A DNA stretch of 64,000 nucleotides, taken from NCBI GenBank assembly GCA_002483265.1, contig DLHO01000019.1, positions 1 to 64,000 of the forward strand. Reading direction: 5' to 3'. The notes below the pieces were generated by a model. The model made no database searches and had not been told where the DNA came from. It saw only the letters and a program-made list of their open reading frames with translations. The stretch is from Flavobacteriales bacterium UBA7666. GTDB lineage: Bacteria > Bacteroidota > Bacteroidia > Flavobacteriales_D > Crocinitomicaceae. The position numbers and the translations under genes are program-made. Each line of letters begins with the position of its first letter. Position 1 is the stretch's first letter. Positions 25,455 through 34,961 of the stretch are shown piece by piece.

Positions 25455-27632
25455 ATGAAGTACCTCTTACTACTTACGCTCGTTTTTACAAGCCCATTCT
25501 TATTTGCGCAAAATCAAAGTGCTAGTAATCAAATGCGCTGGGATAAATTGAAGCAGTATTCGGCAACGTTCAAGAATGAGACTGGAGCAACCAAAGAGGT
25601 GATAGATGCCTTTCCTGTTTACAAGATTTCCGGAGTTTGGTATGTTTCGCTTTACGGTAAACGACTTCCAAATTGTAATTGGAACATCATTCCCGAAAAC
25701 AACATTCTTTTGGGTAGTTCTGTAGGGAAAATTACGACCATGAAGGTTCCTTTGGAAAGATTGAGTAGCATCAATTTCTCGGAATTCTATTCCTATCTGG
25801 AGATTCCGGGTAAAATTATTCCTCAATTGGATAAGGCGGTAAAAGATACACGAGCAGATAGTGTTCAACGAGGGATCAATTTGCCAAGTGCTTTTACCGG
25901 ACGGGATGTTTTGATCGGGGTAACGGATTGGGGATTTGATTACGGCCATCCCATGTTTTACGACACTTTGTTGTCACAGTCGCGGGTTTATGCGGCCTGG
26001 GATCAGTACAAACAAGTCGGAAATCTTCCAACAGGTCAAACTTACGGTGTAGAATATGATACTCCGACTGAATTAGCTGCTGCGGAAACAGATACATCCA
26101 ACATTTACAGTCATCACACACACGGATCTCACGTTGCAGGTATTGCAGGAGGAAGTGGTGCAGGATCTGTTTATCGCGGATTTGGCTTTGAATCTCAATA
26201 CTTGTTTACCACCTTCTATATTGATCAGGCCTCTGCAATTGATGCCTTTGTGTGGATGAAAGACAAAGCAGAAGCAGCTGGAAAACGTTTGGTCGTAAAT
26301 ATGAGCTGGGGAGTTTATTACAATCAAATGGGAAGTTTGGATGGCTTTTCGTTACTTTCTGAGGCGATAGATGAACTGAGCGGAACGAACCAGGTTGTTT
26401 TTGTTGGTGCTGCCGGAAATAATAATGGAACGAATTTCCATATCAAGAAAACGTTCAGTAATAACTTCTTTAACTCACTGATTGGTTTTTACTCGTATGC
26501 TGCCAATCCGTATATGTGGGGAGAATGTATTACTGCATGGGGAGAACAGGGGCATAACTTCTCCAACAAGATTTCCGTTTACAATAATTTGGGTACATTA
26601 CTGGTTGCGAGTCCTTATTACTCTACTTCAACTACAGGATATTTAGATTCCATTTTAGTTACCGGAAACGATACCATTGTCTTTACTATTTCTTCAGAAA
26701 CCGCTAACCCATTGAATGGAAAACCCGGTATGCAGATTCGTATTCGTTCCTTAAATGCCAATAATAGAATTGTACTTACAAGCTCTGCAGTTGATGGAAC
26801 GGTTCATTATTGGAACCTTCCTGAATTAACAAATGGAGCTGGTAATTTTGGACAAACTTTCACTACTTACGGAACAAATGGAATCACCGGTAATTCCTTG
26901 TATGCTATTGGGGAACCGGGCTGTACAAATAGTGTGATAACCGTTGCTGCTTATGCCTCGAGTTATGTAAACGGCGGTGGAACTACAGTTGGTGGAGCAC
27001 CCGCGTCATTTACGAGCATCGGACCCTTGCATAATGAAACAATGAAACCTGATATTGCAGCTCCGGGTGTAAATGTTGCATCGTCCATTTCATCGTATAC
27101 TGATGCATCGTATACAGCAGTTTCCAGCATCAGTTTTAATAACAAGACATATGATTTTGCACGATTTTCAGGAACGTCCATGGCTACGCCATGTGTTGCA
27201 GGTATCGTTTCACTGATTCTGGATGCGAATCCGAATTTGTCTAGCCAGCAGGTAAAAGACATCATTAAAACGACTGCCCGACTGGACAATTACACCGGTA
27301 ATATTGTTGCGCCGGGTGATCCCAAATGGGGAATGGGAAAAATCAATGCGTATGCTGCCGTTAAACTGGCTTTAAATACCCTTTCGGTAGATGAAAATGT
27401 ACCTTTGACTCCTTTTGTACTTTATCCCAATCCGACTTCAAGCGTTTTACATATTTTGAATGCAACTGATTTACCGATATCTATTTTGTCCATCATCTCA
27501 TTGGATGGAAAGGTCATCAAACCCCATTTGGATGAAAATGCGATTGATATTTCAGAGCTTAATAACGGGATCTATTTCTTGAAAATTCAGACGGAAACAG
27601 AGACATATACTCTAAGCTTTGTAAAAGATTAA
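25455..27632 (+). CDS. Subtilisin-like (S8) serine protease secreted by the type IX system
   Basis: A 725-aa exoprotease: signal peptide (MKYLLLLTLVFTSPFLFAQ), a pro-region, an S8 catalytic domain, and a C-terminal type A T9SS sorting domain (from about residue 655, FVLYPNPTSSVLHILN to YTLSFVKD). The triad is Asp158 (VTDWGFDYGHP), His223 (HTHGSHVAG) and Ser575 (FSGTSMATP); the oxyanion Asn322 is in GAAGNNNG. The catalytic domain carries a roughly 150-residue insert between His and Ser. It is expected at the cell surface or in the medium. Convergent with yifB. Confidence 0.94.
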   Translation: MKYLLLLTLVFTSPFLFAQNQSASNQMRWDKLKQYSATFKNETGATKEVIDAFPVYKISGVWYVSLYGKRLPNCNWNIIPENNILLGSSVGKITTMKVPLERLSSINFSEFYSYLEIPGKIIPQLDKAVKDTRADSVQRGINLPSAFTGRDVLIGVTDWGFDYGHPMFYDTLLSQSRVYAAWDQYKQVGNLPTGQTYGVEYDTPTELAAAETDTSNIYSHHTHGSHVAGIAGGSGAGSVYRGFGFESQYLFTTFYIDQASAIDAFVWMKDKAEAAGKRLVVNMSWGVYYNQMGSLDGFSLLSEAIDELSGTNQVVFVGAAGNNNGTNFHIKKTFSNNFFNSLIGFYSYAANPYMWGECITAWGEQGHNFSNKISVYNNLGTLLVASPYYSTSTTGYLDSILVTGNDTIVFTISSETANPLNGKPGMQIRIRSLNANNRIVLTSSAVDGTVHYWNLPELTNGAGNFGQTFTTYGTNGITGNSLYAIGEPGCTNSVITVAAYASSYVNGGGTTVGGAPASFTSIGPLHNETMKPDIAAPGVNVASSISSYTDASYTAVSSISFNNKTYDFARFSGTSMATPCVAGIVSLILDANPNLSSQQVKDIIKTTARLDNYTGNIVAPGDPKWGMGKINAYAAVKLALNTLSVDENVPLTPFVLYPNPTSSVLHILNATDLPISILSIISLDGKVIKPHLDENAIDISELNNGIYFLKIQTETETYTLSFVKD

Positions 27633-27644
27633 TATTCGTTTCTT

Positions 27645-29180
27645 TTATCCTGCCCAATTTTCCCGATCCAGGTTTCGTAATTGAATAGCTTCTGACAAGT
27701 GAACCGTTTCAATGTCTATCGATGCATTCAAATCTGCAATGGTTCGTGCCACTTTGAGAATTCGGTCATAAGCTCTGGCTGAAAGTCCTAATCTGTCCAT
27801 GGCGTGTTTCAACAATTGTTTTCCTTCTGAAGAGATTTCGCAAAATTCAGTGAGTTCTTTTCGCTGCATCTGCGCATTGCAATGAGTTTGGGAGCCCTGA
27901 TACCGATTCAATTGAATAATTCTAGCCTGAATAACGCGTTCCCGAATTTCTGCACTGGTTTCTGTCGGAGCATTGAAAGCCAGATCATCAAAGGAAACCG
28001 GAGTTACTTCTACATGCAGGTCGATGCGATCTAAAAGTGGTCCGGAAATCTTGTTGAGATAGCGTTGCACTGTTCCGGGAGCGCAAACGCATTCTTTCTC
28101 CGGATGATTGTAGTAACCGCACGGGCAAGGATTCATTGCTGCCACTAACATAAATCCAGCTGGATAATCAACTGAGAAGCGTGCGCGGGAAACAGTCACT
28201 GTGCGGTCTTCCAATGGTTGGCGCATCACTTCCAGAACTTGTCGTTTGTATTCAGGAAGTTCGTCCAGGAATAAAACACCGTTGTGAGCAAGTGAAATTT
28301 CCCCGGGTTGTGGGTAAGATCCTCCGCCAACAAGTGCTACGTCAGAAATTGTATGATGTGGTTTCCTGAAAGGTCTTTGCGTTACCAAGCCGGTGTTTTT
28401 TCCAATTTTTCCGGCTACGGAATGGATTTTTGTTGTTTCCAACGATTCATCAATGCTCATTGGTGGAAGGATGGTTGGCAGTCTTTTGGCCAGCATGGAT
28501 TTTCCGGCTCCGGGAGGACCGATCAAAATAACATTGTGCCCGCCGGCTGCGGCAATTTCGAATGCTCGCTTGATTGCACTTTGTCCTTTTACATCTCTGA
28601 AATCCACTTCGTTTTCATCGAGTTGACGCTTGAACTCTTCTTCAATATTGAATTTTACCGGAGTAAAGGGTTTGGATTCGTTTAAGAAGTCAATAACCTC
28701 CTGCATGTTTTCCATTCCGTAAACATCAATTCCTTCCACAATTGCAGCTTCGGATTCATTTTGTTTGGGAAGAAGAATTCCTTTGAAACCATCTTTTTTT
28801 GCTTGCATGACAATTGGTAAAACACCTTTTAAGACTTGCAATGTTCCATCTAGTGATAACTCACCCAGTAAAATGTACTCCTCCAATTTGGTGCAAGAAA
28901 TTTGTTCGGAAGCTGCCAGTATTCCAATTCCAATAGCCAGATCGAAGGTTGATCCTTCTTTTCGGATGTCGGCTGGAGCCATATTGACCGTGATTTCTTT
29001 TCCCGGATAATTGAGGTTGTTGTTTTTTAAAGCCGCCTTTATTCGCTGATGACTTTCCTGCACTGCTTTATCCGGTAATCCGACCAGCATAAAATTCACT
29101 CCATTTGCAATATTTACTTCAATCGTAATCGTAGTTGCATCAATGCCAAATACGGCACTTCCAAATGTTCTTACCAGCAT
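27645..29180 (-). CDS. YifB/ComM family Mg-chelatase-like AAA+ ATPase
   Basis: A 511-aa protein: N-terminal Lon-like S5 fold (MLVRTFGSAVFGIDATTITIEV; VNMAPADIRKEGSTFDLAIG), central AAA+ ATPase (Walker A GPPGAGKSMLAKRLP; Walker B VLFLDELPEY), a cysteine-rich zinc-like motif (MNPCPCGYYNHPEKECVC), and a C-terminal lid. ComM homologues act as hexameric helicases in branch migration during natural transformation; Bacteroidota copies are not proven to do so. Full length, no close operon partner. Confidence 0.94.
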   Translation of the reverse strand: MLVRTFGSAVFGIDATTITIEVNIANGVNFMLVGLPDKAVQESHQRIKAALKNNNLNYPGKEITVNMAPADIRKEGSTFDLAIGIGILAASEQISCTKLEEYILLGELSLDGTLQVLKGVLPIVMQAKKDGFKGILLPKQNESEAAIVEGIDVYGMENMQEVIDFLNESKPFTPVKFNIEEEFKRQLDENEVDFRDVKGQSAIKRAFEIAAAGGHNVILIGPPGAGKSMLAKRLPTILPPMSIDESLETTKIHSVAGKIGKNTGLVTQRPFRKPHHTISDVALVGGGSYPQPGEISLAHNGVLFLDELPEYKRQVLEVMRQPLEDRTVTVSRARFSVDYPAGFMLVAAMNPCPCGYYNHPEKECVCAPGTVQRYLNKISGPLLDRIDLHVEVTPVSFDDLAFNAPTETSAEIRERVIQARIIQLNRYQGSQTHCNAQMQRKELTEFCEISSEGKQLLKHAMDRLGLSARAYDRILKVARTIADLNASIDIETVHLSEAIQLRNLDRENWAG

Positions 29181-29287
29181 AATTTGATTCGTTTTTACTT
29201 TAAGTTATGCAGAAAGTTCATTTAAAACAAGAGATCGGATTAAAAATTAATCAAAAAATGATTGTTTTGTCGTTCCGAGTATGGAGT

Positions 29288-29311
29288 TGTAGCCTTCCCC
29301 GTTTTCAGACA
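29288..29311 (+). repeat. Left terminal inverted repeat of the IS3 element
   Basis: TGTAGCCTTCCCCGTTTTCA and four more bases; partner at 33952-33974, 17 of 24 matches with one gap. It starts with TGT as IS3-family ends do. Confidence 0.55.
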
Positions 29312-29315
29312 ATGA

Positions 29316-30130
29316 TTAAATATAATTATTCTGTTTTACTTTTTCCAATCTAGTACTTCCCTTAAACAACCAGGGGCTTTGCCCCGCTAATGATTTGTGT
29401 GGATGATTTGCATTGTAATCAATTTGCCATTCATAAGCCATCGTGTTGACTTCCTGAATAGAACCAAACAAATAAGCATCCAGTACATCTTCTCTAAAAG
29501 TTCTGTTAAACCTTTCAATATATGCGTTTTGCGAAGGTTTTCCCGGTTGGATATAACAAAGTTCTATACTGTGTTTTGAACAAAATGAAGTAAATGCTTT
29601 CGACAAAAACTCCGGACCATTATCTACTCGTATCTTCTTTGGTTTCTCCCGATCTGAGAATAGCCGTTTAAGAGTATCTACCAAGCGTTCGGCAGGAATA
29701 GAGAATGCTGCTTCATTGATTAATGCTTCCCGATTGCAGTCATCGATTACATTCAGGACTCTGAACCTACGACCGTTTTCCAATGAATCACTCATAAAAT
29801 CTACTGACCATGTATCATTAAGCATAGTAGGAATAATCAAGGGCTCTCTCACTCGTGAAGGAATCCTGCGTTTGCGTTTACGACGCATTTTCAGGTGCAG
29901 TTTACGATAAACCCTCAAAACACGTTTACGATTCCATTTCAATCCTTGTAGACGGATCTTACCATAATAGGTCTCAAATCCACGTGTGGGGTACTTCTCT
30001 GAAAGTTCGGACAGCTTCTCTATTAGTGCATCATCGTCTTTTTTACAAACGTAATAATACATTGCTTCTCGTAAGACAGACGATACGACAAGCTCTGTTC
30101 ACGCTAAGTGCTTGCTCTTTTAGGATTCGT
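29316..30130 (-). pseudogene. IS3-family transposase orfB, truncated and frameshifted
   Basis: The readable part (29316-30062, 248 aa) has the HTH_21 region and an rve integrase core with an intact DDE triad: Asp in WSVDFMSDSL, Asp in RVDNGPEF, and Glu in NAYIERFNRTFRED. The N-terminal stretch (KEQALSVNRACRIVCLTRS, about 30070-30125) lies in another frame, one extra base before MYYYV. Normal orfB start and the orfA-orfB frameshift window are missing. Transposase from this copy is therefore probably inactive, though the catalytic domain itself is sound. Closest to IS3 elements of the IS407 type (LNVIDDCNREAL). Confidence 0.85.
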
Positions 30131-30148
30131 TAAGAAGCTTCATCTGAG

Positions 30149-33100
30149 TTACTTCAATACATTTACATGACCAATTATTGAATGTCGTTTATCCGACATT
30201 ATTTCTTTGAATTCAATCTTCCATGTATATAAACCATCTTGAACTATCTTACCATTTTTATATGTTCCGTCCCATCCTATAGTTGAATCATTGGATTCAA
30301 AGATAATTTCTCCCCAGCGATCGAAAATTAACATGTTGAAGTCATAGGTGTCAAATCCAGCGGTGAAAACTGGCTGGAACGTTTGATTGAACTCATCCCC
30401 ATCAGGAGTGAATGTATTTGGAACGTAGTAAATAAGCTCTTCATTGATGGATATGTAAATTGTCGCGGTGTCAAGACATCCATTGTTTGAGACAATCAAA
30501 ATTGTAGTATATTCTATAGGATCAGAATAGGTGTGCACTGGATTTTGTGCCGTTGAAGTAGAATTATCTCCAAATTTCCACAACCAACTTGTGGCATTGA
30601 CGGATTGATCTACGAAAAAGACCTCCTGATCAACTATTGCTGGATTTGGGTTGTATGTAAATGCGGCAACAGGTGAATCATAAACGGTTACGATTACATC
30701 TCGTGTTTTAAGATTACTACATCCTAGATTTGTGGTAGCAGTTAGACTAACTGTGTACAAACCACTGCTTGTATAAAGATGGGTGGGGTGTTGGAGTGTA
30801 GAAGTCGAATTATCACCAAAATTCCAGTTCCATTGAACGATTGTTCCTTGGTCGGTTGTAGACTGATCGGTGAATGAAACGTAGAGAGGTGAACATCCAA
30901 CGGTATCGCTGACGGTAAACAAAGCCAATGGTTCTGTAAAATCAACAACAATGGTATCAGTGCTACTACAAAGCCCATTCACAACATTTACCCAATATGT
31001 TCCAGCTGTACTAACAGTAAACGATTGATTTGTACTACCGTTCTGCCATGTGTAGGTTGATCCAACGTTTTGAGCATTTAATACCAGTGTTGTTCCGCTG
31101 CAAATAATGGTATCATTGCCTAAATTAACAACCATTGGTACATAAGATAGAGTAATTGTATCAGTATCTATACAACCATTTTGATCAATTGACTGCACCC
31201 AATATGTTCCTGGTACAGCTGCCTCAAAAGTACTCCCCAGTGTTCCATCACTCCAATTATTGGTATAATTAATCGGTAAACTTAAGGTAACAACACTTAC
31301 ACATGTGTCAATATCCATTCCTAAATCGATCTGGAAGCCAATTAAGTTAACATTAATCGTATCAGAATTTGAACACGCACCGTTCATGACATTTACCCAA
31401 TATTCACCAGAATTAACTACTTGTATTTGTGCATTAGTAGAGTTTGTGTTCCATAAATAAGTTGCATTTGGTAATGACGATGTAGCGTCTAATACAGCCA
31501 TATTACCACAATCAAATATATCTGGACCGAGATCAACAATTGGAAATTCACTCACATAAATTGTGTGAAACACGGTATCAAGTTCTCCCACCGCATCCAT
31601 TACAATCAATTGGTAAGTGTTAGTAGTCAATGGACAAACAACTAGTGTGTCAATTGCAGAAAACGGCGCACCTTCCCAACTATACGAATATGGAGTGGTT
31701 CCAAAAGATGCCTGTCCGTTCAATGTTGTACAGCCTCCCACGCAAATGGTATCCTCCAAGGCATCAATTTCAGCATTTAATCCACAGTCTTCAACTGTTA
31801 TTAAAACCGTGTCATAATAAATTCCGCATGGTCGAACTACCTGAACATAATACGTTGTTGTAGTTAAGGGCGAGAATACTGGGGATTGAATCGACACATC
31901 ACTGATTCCAACATTTGGCGACCATGTATAAGATGATCCTATCTGAGTGGTTAACAAAACTGATTCTCCTTCACAAATAACCGTATCAGGTAAGGCATTT
32001 GTAACAATGTTACTACACACAATTGGATCACATACGCTACTCGCATACGATCCAAAAAATCCAATTCCTCCTACAATCAATTCATTAGTAACAGTATTAA
32101 AATCAATATCAGTAACTGCTTCTGGAGTAGGTATTAACCCAACATAATTTAAATTAGCATCAAACTGATGAACACCAGTCATTCCTCCTATAAAAATTTG
32201 ATTACAACCATCCACGACAATCCCACTACCTGCTTCTCTTATACCTCCAGGGATAGGCACAGAGGTAATCAAAACTCCTGTTAGCAAGTCGAACTTATAT
32301 AACGAATCACCCATTGTTACATAGAAATCCGAAACTCCAGCATAGATATAGTTCTGATAGGAGGACTCCAATCCAGAGTACGGAACTCCTGGCGTTCCAT
32401 CTGTGATCAAATAATTACCATTATAATCAAAACAAGGTTGCGTGGTCGGGTTGATATGTGTTTCAAATCGAATAGTCTTATCAGGACAAATGCCGATAAT
32501 AGAATTTCTTCTAAGTACCACATACCCACCTTCCGTGTCCGCACAAACTCCTCTACATTCATTTGAACTATTATTAACAGGAAGCCCAACCCCAACATCG
32601 ACAAACGATTGCGTTAATCCAGTTGTAGCATTGACTGTTCCAAAGCCATGTTGAGAACCAGTGTTGGGTCTACCAACAGCAAGTAACTCATCGTAGGCAC
32701 AATTAAATCGGAATGCAAAACCTTCACCAAAATTAGCCAAACCATATTGCGCCCAAACAGAAGCTCCAGAAGTACTAACAGATATGTTTTGACCAGCTGG
32801 ACTTACCATAAAATAAGAAGTTCCTGTATTGGGATTGACTTCTAAACTTGGACTCATTCCACGTTCAACCCAAAAAACGGTAATAATGTAAGTCCACAAC
32901 AATGTATTCGTAATAGAATACTTTCGTAATTGAAAGACACCAGTTCCTGTATTTATAACTGTCACATACGTATTTCCTAAATTATCTTGTTTTATTCCCC
33001 CCACAATTGAATTAGCTTGGTTAACAACCCATGGATCAATTACAATTGCTCTGGAAGTATCATAATTCTCTAGTTCGAAAGAAATTGTGTTGTCGCTGTT

Positions 33101-33733
33101 TACCACATAATGAACCCCAATAGGTTCCTTTGTGTCTTCATAAAATGCAATAGGCGCATGATCCACGAACGAATCATCACCGTGCTGAATCAAAAGTGAA
33201 CCATCTTTTTGCAATACAGCTGATGCATCATTTAATTTCATTTTGATACTAGACACATTCGCTTTTGGAGAAAGATAGAGACTGTATTTCAATCCACCCT
33301 CTGTGGGTAATTCATAACGAACGTCAATACCCTCATACAATCCTTTAACAACTAATTCTTTAAAGCTTTCCAATCCACTATCTGCTCCAAAAATCACCAA
33401 AGAGCCTGTAGGGTCATTTGGAGTAATGGAAGCAGATTTATTGTAATCTACCCAATGAAAAGTGGTTGTATTGAATTTGTATTTTTTATCTGGAGCTTCA
33501 CGCTCTTCCTTTCTAATATGTTTACGAGTTGTTATTGAAAAATCCCCCATTCCAACAAATAGAATACCCGTATTTGCAGTCGCAGTATATTCAGATGTAA
33601 AATTATTTTCTAAATCAACATATTGACCTGAATATTTCGTGAAATAAGTAGGGGTTAACTCCTGTGATTGTTGAGAAAAAACCAGAGATATTGTTTGTGA
33701 AACAATAAATAAAAAAAGTATTAAGTTCTTCAT
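30149..33733 (-). CDS. Large T9SS-secreted PKD-domain protein with gliding-motility-type C-terminus
   Basis: A 1194-aa surface or secreted protein: signal peptide (MKNLILFLFIVSQTISLVFSQ), an N-terminal region (about 25-240) of the DUF7948-like type found in Bacteroidota surface proteins, a beta-propeller-like middle, several Ig/PKD-like repeats (NFGDNSTSTLQHPTHLY; KFGDNSTSTAQNPVHTY), and a type B T9SS sorting domain (VPNTFTPDGDEFN to GHVNVLK). Probable adhesin or polymer-binding protein. It sits exactly between IS3 orfA and orfB halves, in the same orientation, starting 12 nt after the orfA fragment stop, so no promoter of its own is obvious; transcription may come from the IS. Confidence 0.9.
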   Translation of the reverse strand: MKNLILFLFIVSQTISLVFSQQSQELTPTYFTKYSGQYVDLENNFTSEYTATANTGILFVGMGDFSITTRKHIRKEEREAPDKKYKFNTTTFHWVDYNKSASITPNDPTGSLVIFGADSGLESFKELVVKGLYEGIDVRYELPTEGGLKYSLYLSPKANVSSIKMKLNDASAVLQKDGSLLIQHGDDSFVDHAPIAFYEDTKEPIGVHYVVNSDNTISFELENYDTSRAIVIDPWVVNQANSIVGGIKQDNLGNTYVTVINTGTGVFQLRKYSITNTLLWTYIITVFWVERGMSPSLEVNPNTGTSYFMVSPAGQNISVSTSGASVWAQYGLANFGEGFAFRFNCAYDELLAVGRPNTGSQHGFGTVNATTGLTQSFVDVGVGLPVNNSSNECRGVCADTEGGYVVLRRNSIIGICPDKTIRFETHINPTTQPCFDYNGNYLITDGTPGVPYSGLESSYQNYIYAGVSDFYVTMGDSLYKFDLLTGVLITSVPIPGGIREAGSGIVVDGCNQIFIGGMTGVHQFDANLNYVGLIPTPEAVTDIDFNTVTNELIVGGIGFFGSYASSVCDPIVCSNIVTNALPDTVICEGESVLLTTQIGSSYTWSPNVGISDVSIQSPVFSPLTTTTYYVQVVRPCGIYYDTVLITVEDCGLNAEIDALEDTICVGGCTTLNGQASFGTTPYSYSWEGAPFSAIDTLVVCPLTTNTYQLIVMDAVGELDTVFHTIYVSEFPIVDLGPDIFDCGNMAVLDATSSLPNATYLWNTNSTNAQIQVVNSGEYWVNVMNGACSNSDTINVNLIGFQIDLGMDIDTCVSVVTLSLPINYTNNWSDGTLGSTFEAAVPGTYWVQSIDQNGCIDTDTITLSYVPMVVNLGNDTIICSGTTLVLNAQNVGSTYTWQNGSTNQSFTVSTAGTYWVNVVNGLCSSTDTIVVDFTEPLALFTVSDTVGCSPLYVSFTDQSTTDQGTIVQWNWNFGDNSTSTLQHPTHLYTSSGLYTVSLTATTNLGCSNLKTRDVIVTVYDSPVAAFTYNPNPAIVDQEVFFVDQSVNATSWLWKFGDNSTSTAQNPVHTYSDPIEYTTILIVSNNGCLDTATIYISINEELIYYVPNTFTPDGDEFNQTFQPVFTAGFDTYDFNMLIFDRWGEIIFESNDSTIGWDGTYKNGKIVQDGLYTWKIEFKEIMSDKRHSIIGHVNVLK

Positions 33734-33745
33734 AATTTAGCTTTA

Positions 33746-33919
33746 TTACAAAAGTTCTTTCAGCTGTTGATTATCCATTCCTCCATACTTACGCTTCCAT
33801 TGGTAAAAGGTAGGAACTGAAATTCCATGTTCACAGCAAATATCCGTTGTTTTCTTACCGGCTTCGTATTCCTTTAGAATACTTACAATTTGAGCCTCTG
33901 TAAATCGTGACTTTTTCAT
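33746..33919 (-). pseudogene. IS3-family orfA, 3'-truncated
   Basis: A 57-aa reading frame that starts MKKSRFTEAQIVSILKEYEA and continues with the HTH residues DICCEHGISVPTFYQWKRKY, the classic IS3 OrfA DNA-binding domain. Normal OrfA goes on for some 30 residues (leucine zipper) after GGMDNQQLKEL; here a stop follows at once. It is the upstream half of the split element. Confidence 0.88.
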
Positions 33920-33951
33920 AATTCTGACAATTTAAATCTATATTTTTAAAC

Positions 33952-33974
33952 TGTCAGAATTAGGGAAGTTTACA
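33952..33974 (-). repeat. Right terminal inverted repeat of the IS3 element
   Basis: On the - strand it reads TGTAAACTTCCCTAATTCTG and three more bases, matching the left end at 29288. A second inverted pair, CTGACA/TGTCAG, lies just inside. Confidence 0.55.
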
Positions 33975-34006
33975 TGATTCAAAAGGTGAAAAAGTACTTC
34001 TATGAA

Positions 34007-34795
34007 TTAATGATAAAATTGTGATTTTGTGCAAGTAACAAATAAATCCAGACCCAGATCAGGGTTTTCATTTACATGAAAATATTCCCAACTGATGTCT
34101 CTGAATTTCCCGCTTTGGGAGCATATCAGCTTTTTCCGGTTCAGACGATTCAGCAACTCGTATGGAATCCTCAGCAATGCGGCCGGCAATTTATACTGTA
34201 GCCTGAAAAAATCAAAACGCATGATGTTATTTACGGATTTCTGATTTTCGAAATGGTATTTCCAGACGAGTTCATTCCCTTCAACCCCTTTCATATCTAC
34301 CTTACGGAAAAACATCTTCAAGAGTACAGTAAGTCCGATTGAGTCATATTCACGGATATGCCATGGGTTGCGCGAGATAGAAAACCTTTTGTTGATGGTG
34401 CTTAAATGAAGTTTGCCGTCCGGTTTAAGAACACGGTATATTTCTTCCAAGAATAATTCATCATTTTCAATGTGTTCAATGACCTGAAAAGCAATAATGT
34501 GATCGAAAGAATCGTTTGGAAAGGCACTAAGATCGGGTAGAGTCAGTTGCTGGAAATTACATTGCGGATAGTTCGTCTGAAGTTCATGAATCAGGGATTT
34601 GTTTTTATCCACGCCAGTATATCGGATTTGATCCAGCTGAAAACATTCAATTCCACGCCCCCAGCCGCAACCGAGCTCCATTACGTCTCCTGTAAGTTGA
34701 GAAGCAATTTGAACATATGGAAATAACAATCGTTCATGGAGAGGTTTGTCTGACAGAATATGGTCACTCGTAATTTCTGTTTTAAAGTAATTCAT
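34007..34795 (-). CDS. Class I SAM-dependent methyltransferase
   Basis: A 262-aa methyltransferase (methyltransf_11/25 type) with motif I VMELGCGWGRG (SAM binding), an acidic residue in YTGVDKNK, and motif IV FDHIIAFQVIEHIEND followed by LKPDGKLHLST. The substrate is not evident; the middle resembles UbiE/biotin-type enzymes only in the fold. It lies beside the IS3 right end, outside the element, and has no operon partner. Confidence 0.85.
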   Translation of the reverse strand: MNYFKTEITSDHILSDKPLHERLLFPYVQIASQLTGDVMELGCGWGRGIECFQLDQIRYTGVDKNKSLIHELQTNYPQCNFQQLTLPDLSAFPNDSFDHIIAFQVIEHIENDELFLEEIYRVLKPDGKLHLSTINKRFSISRNPWHIREYDSIGLTVLLKMFFRKVDMKGVEGNELVWKYHFENQKSVNNIMRFDFFRLQYKLPAALLRIPYELLNRLNRKKLICSQSGKFRDISWEYFHVNENPDLGLDLFVTCTKSQFYH

Positions 34796-34961
34796 AACAC
34801 AAGATTTATATGGATGTTTATACTATTTTATTTGAAGCGAATTGGCTGGTAAATTCGGGACATGACATAAAGTTTTTAGGCAATAGAAGTCTATTCCGCT
34901 CTAACAGATTTACTGTAAAAAGCAAAAAATCATTAATCTGATTTTCGTTGTTTCCTTTGAT

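Larger units (their letters stand above)
29288..33974 (-). mobile_element. IS3-family element (IS407-like) split by a T9SS gene
   Basis: The left end TGTAGCCTTCCCCGTT (from 29288, + strand) matches the right end TGTAAACTTCCCTAAT (from 33974, - strand) in 17 of about 24 positions (TGTA, CTTCCC, TTC and GACA blocks). Inside, on the - strand, lie an orfA fragment (33746-33919), a 1194-aa T9SS gene, and most of orfB (29316-30062). About 150-200 bp of the normal IS middle (end of orfA, start of orfB) is missing. Flanking bases (GAGT, TGAT) show no target duplication. Either the gene was captured inside the element or two IS copies were rearranged around it. Confidence 0.65.

Noticed and set aside
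28308..28685. A 125-aa + strand reading frame within yifB
   Set aside because: It is antisense to the conserved AAA+ core of yifB and its sequence is low in typical protein character.
29288..33974. A prophage or larger integrative element
   Set aside because: Only IS3 parts and one surface-protein gene are present; there are no phage, integrase or conjugation genes.
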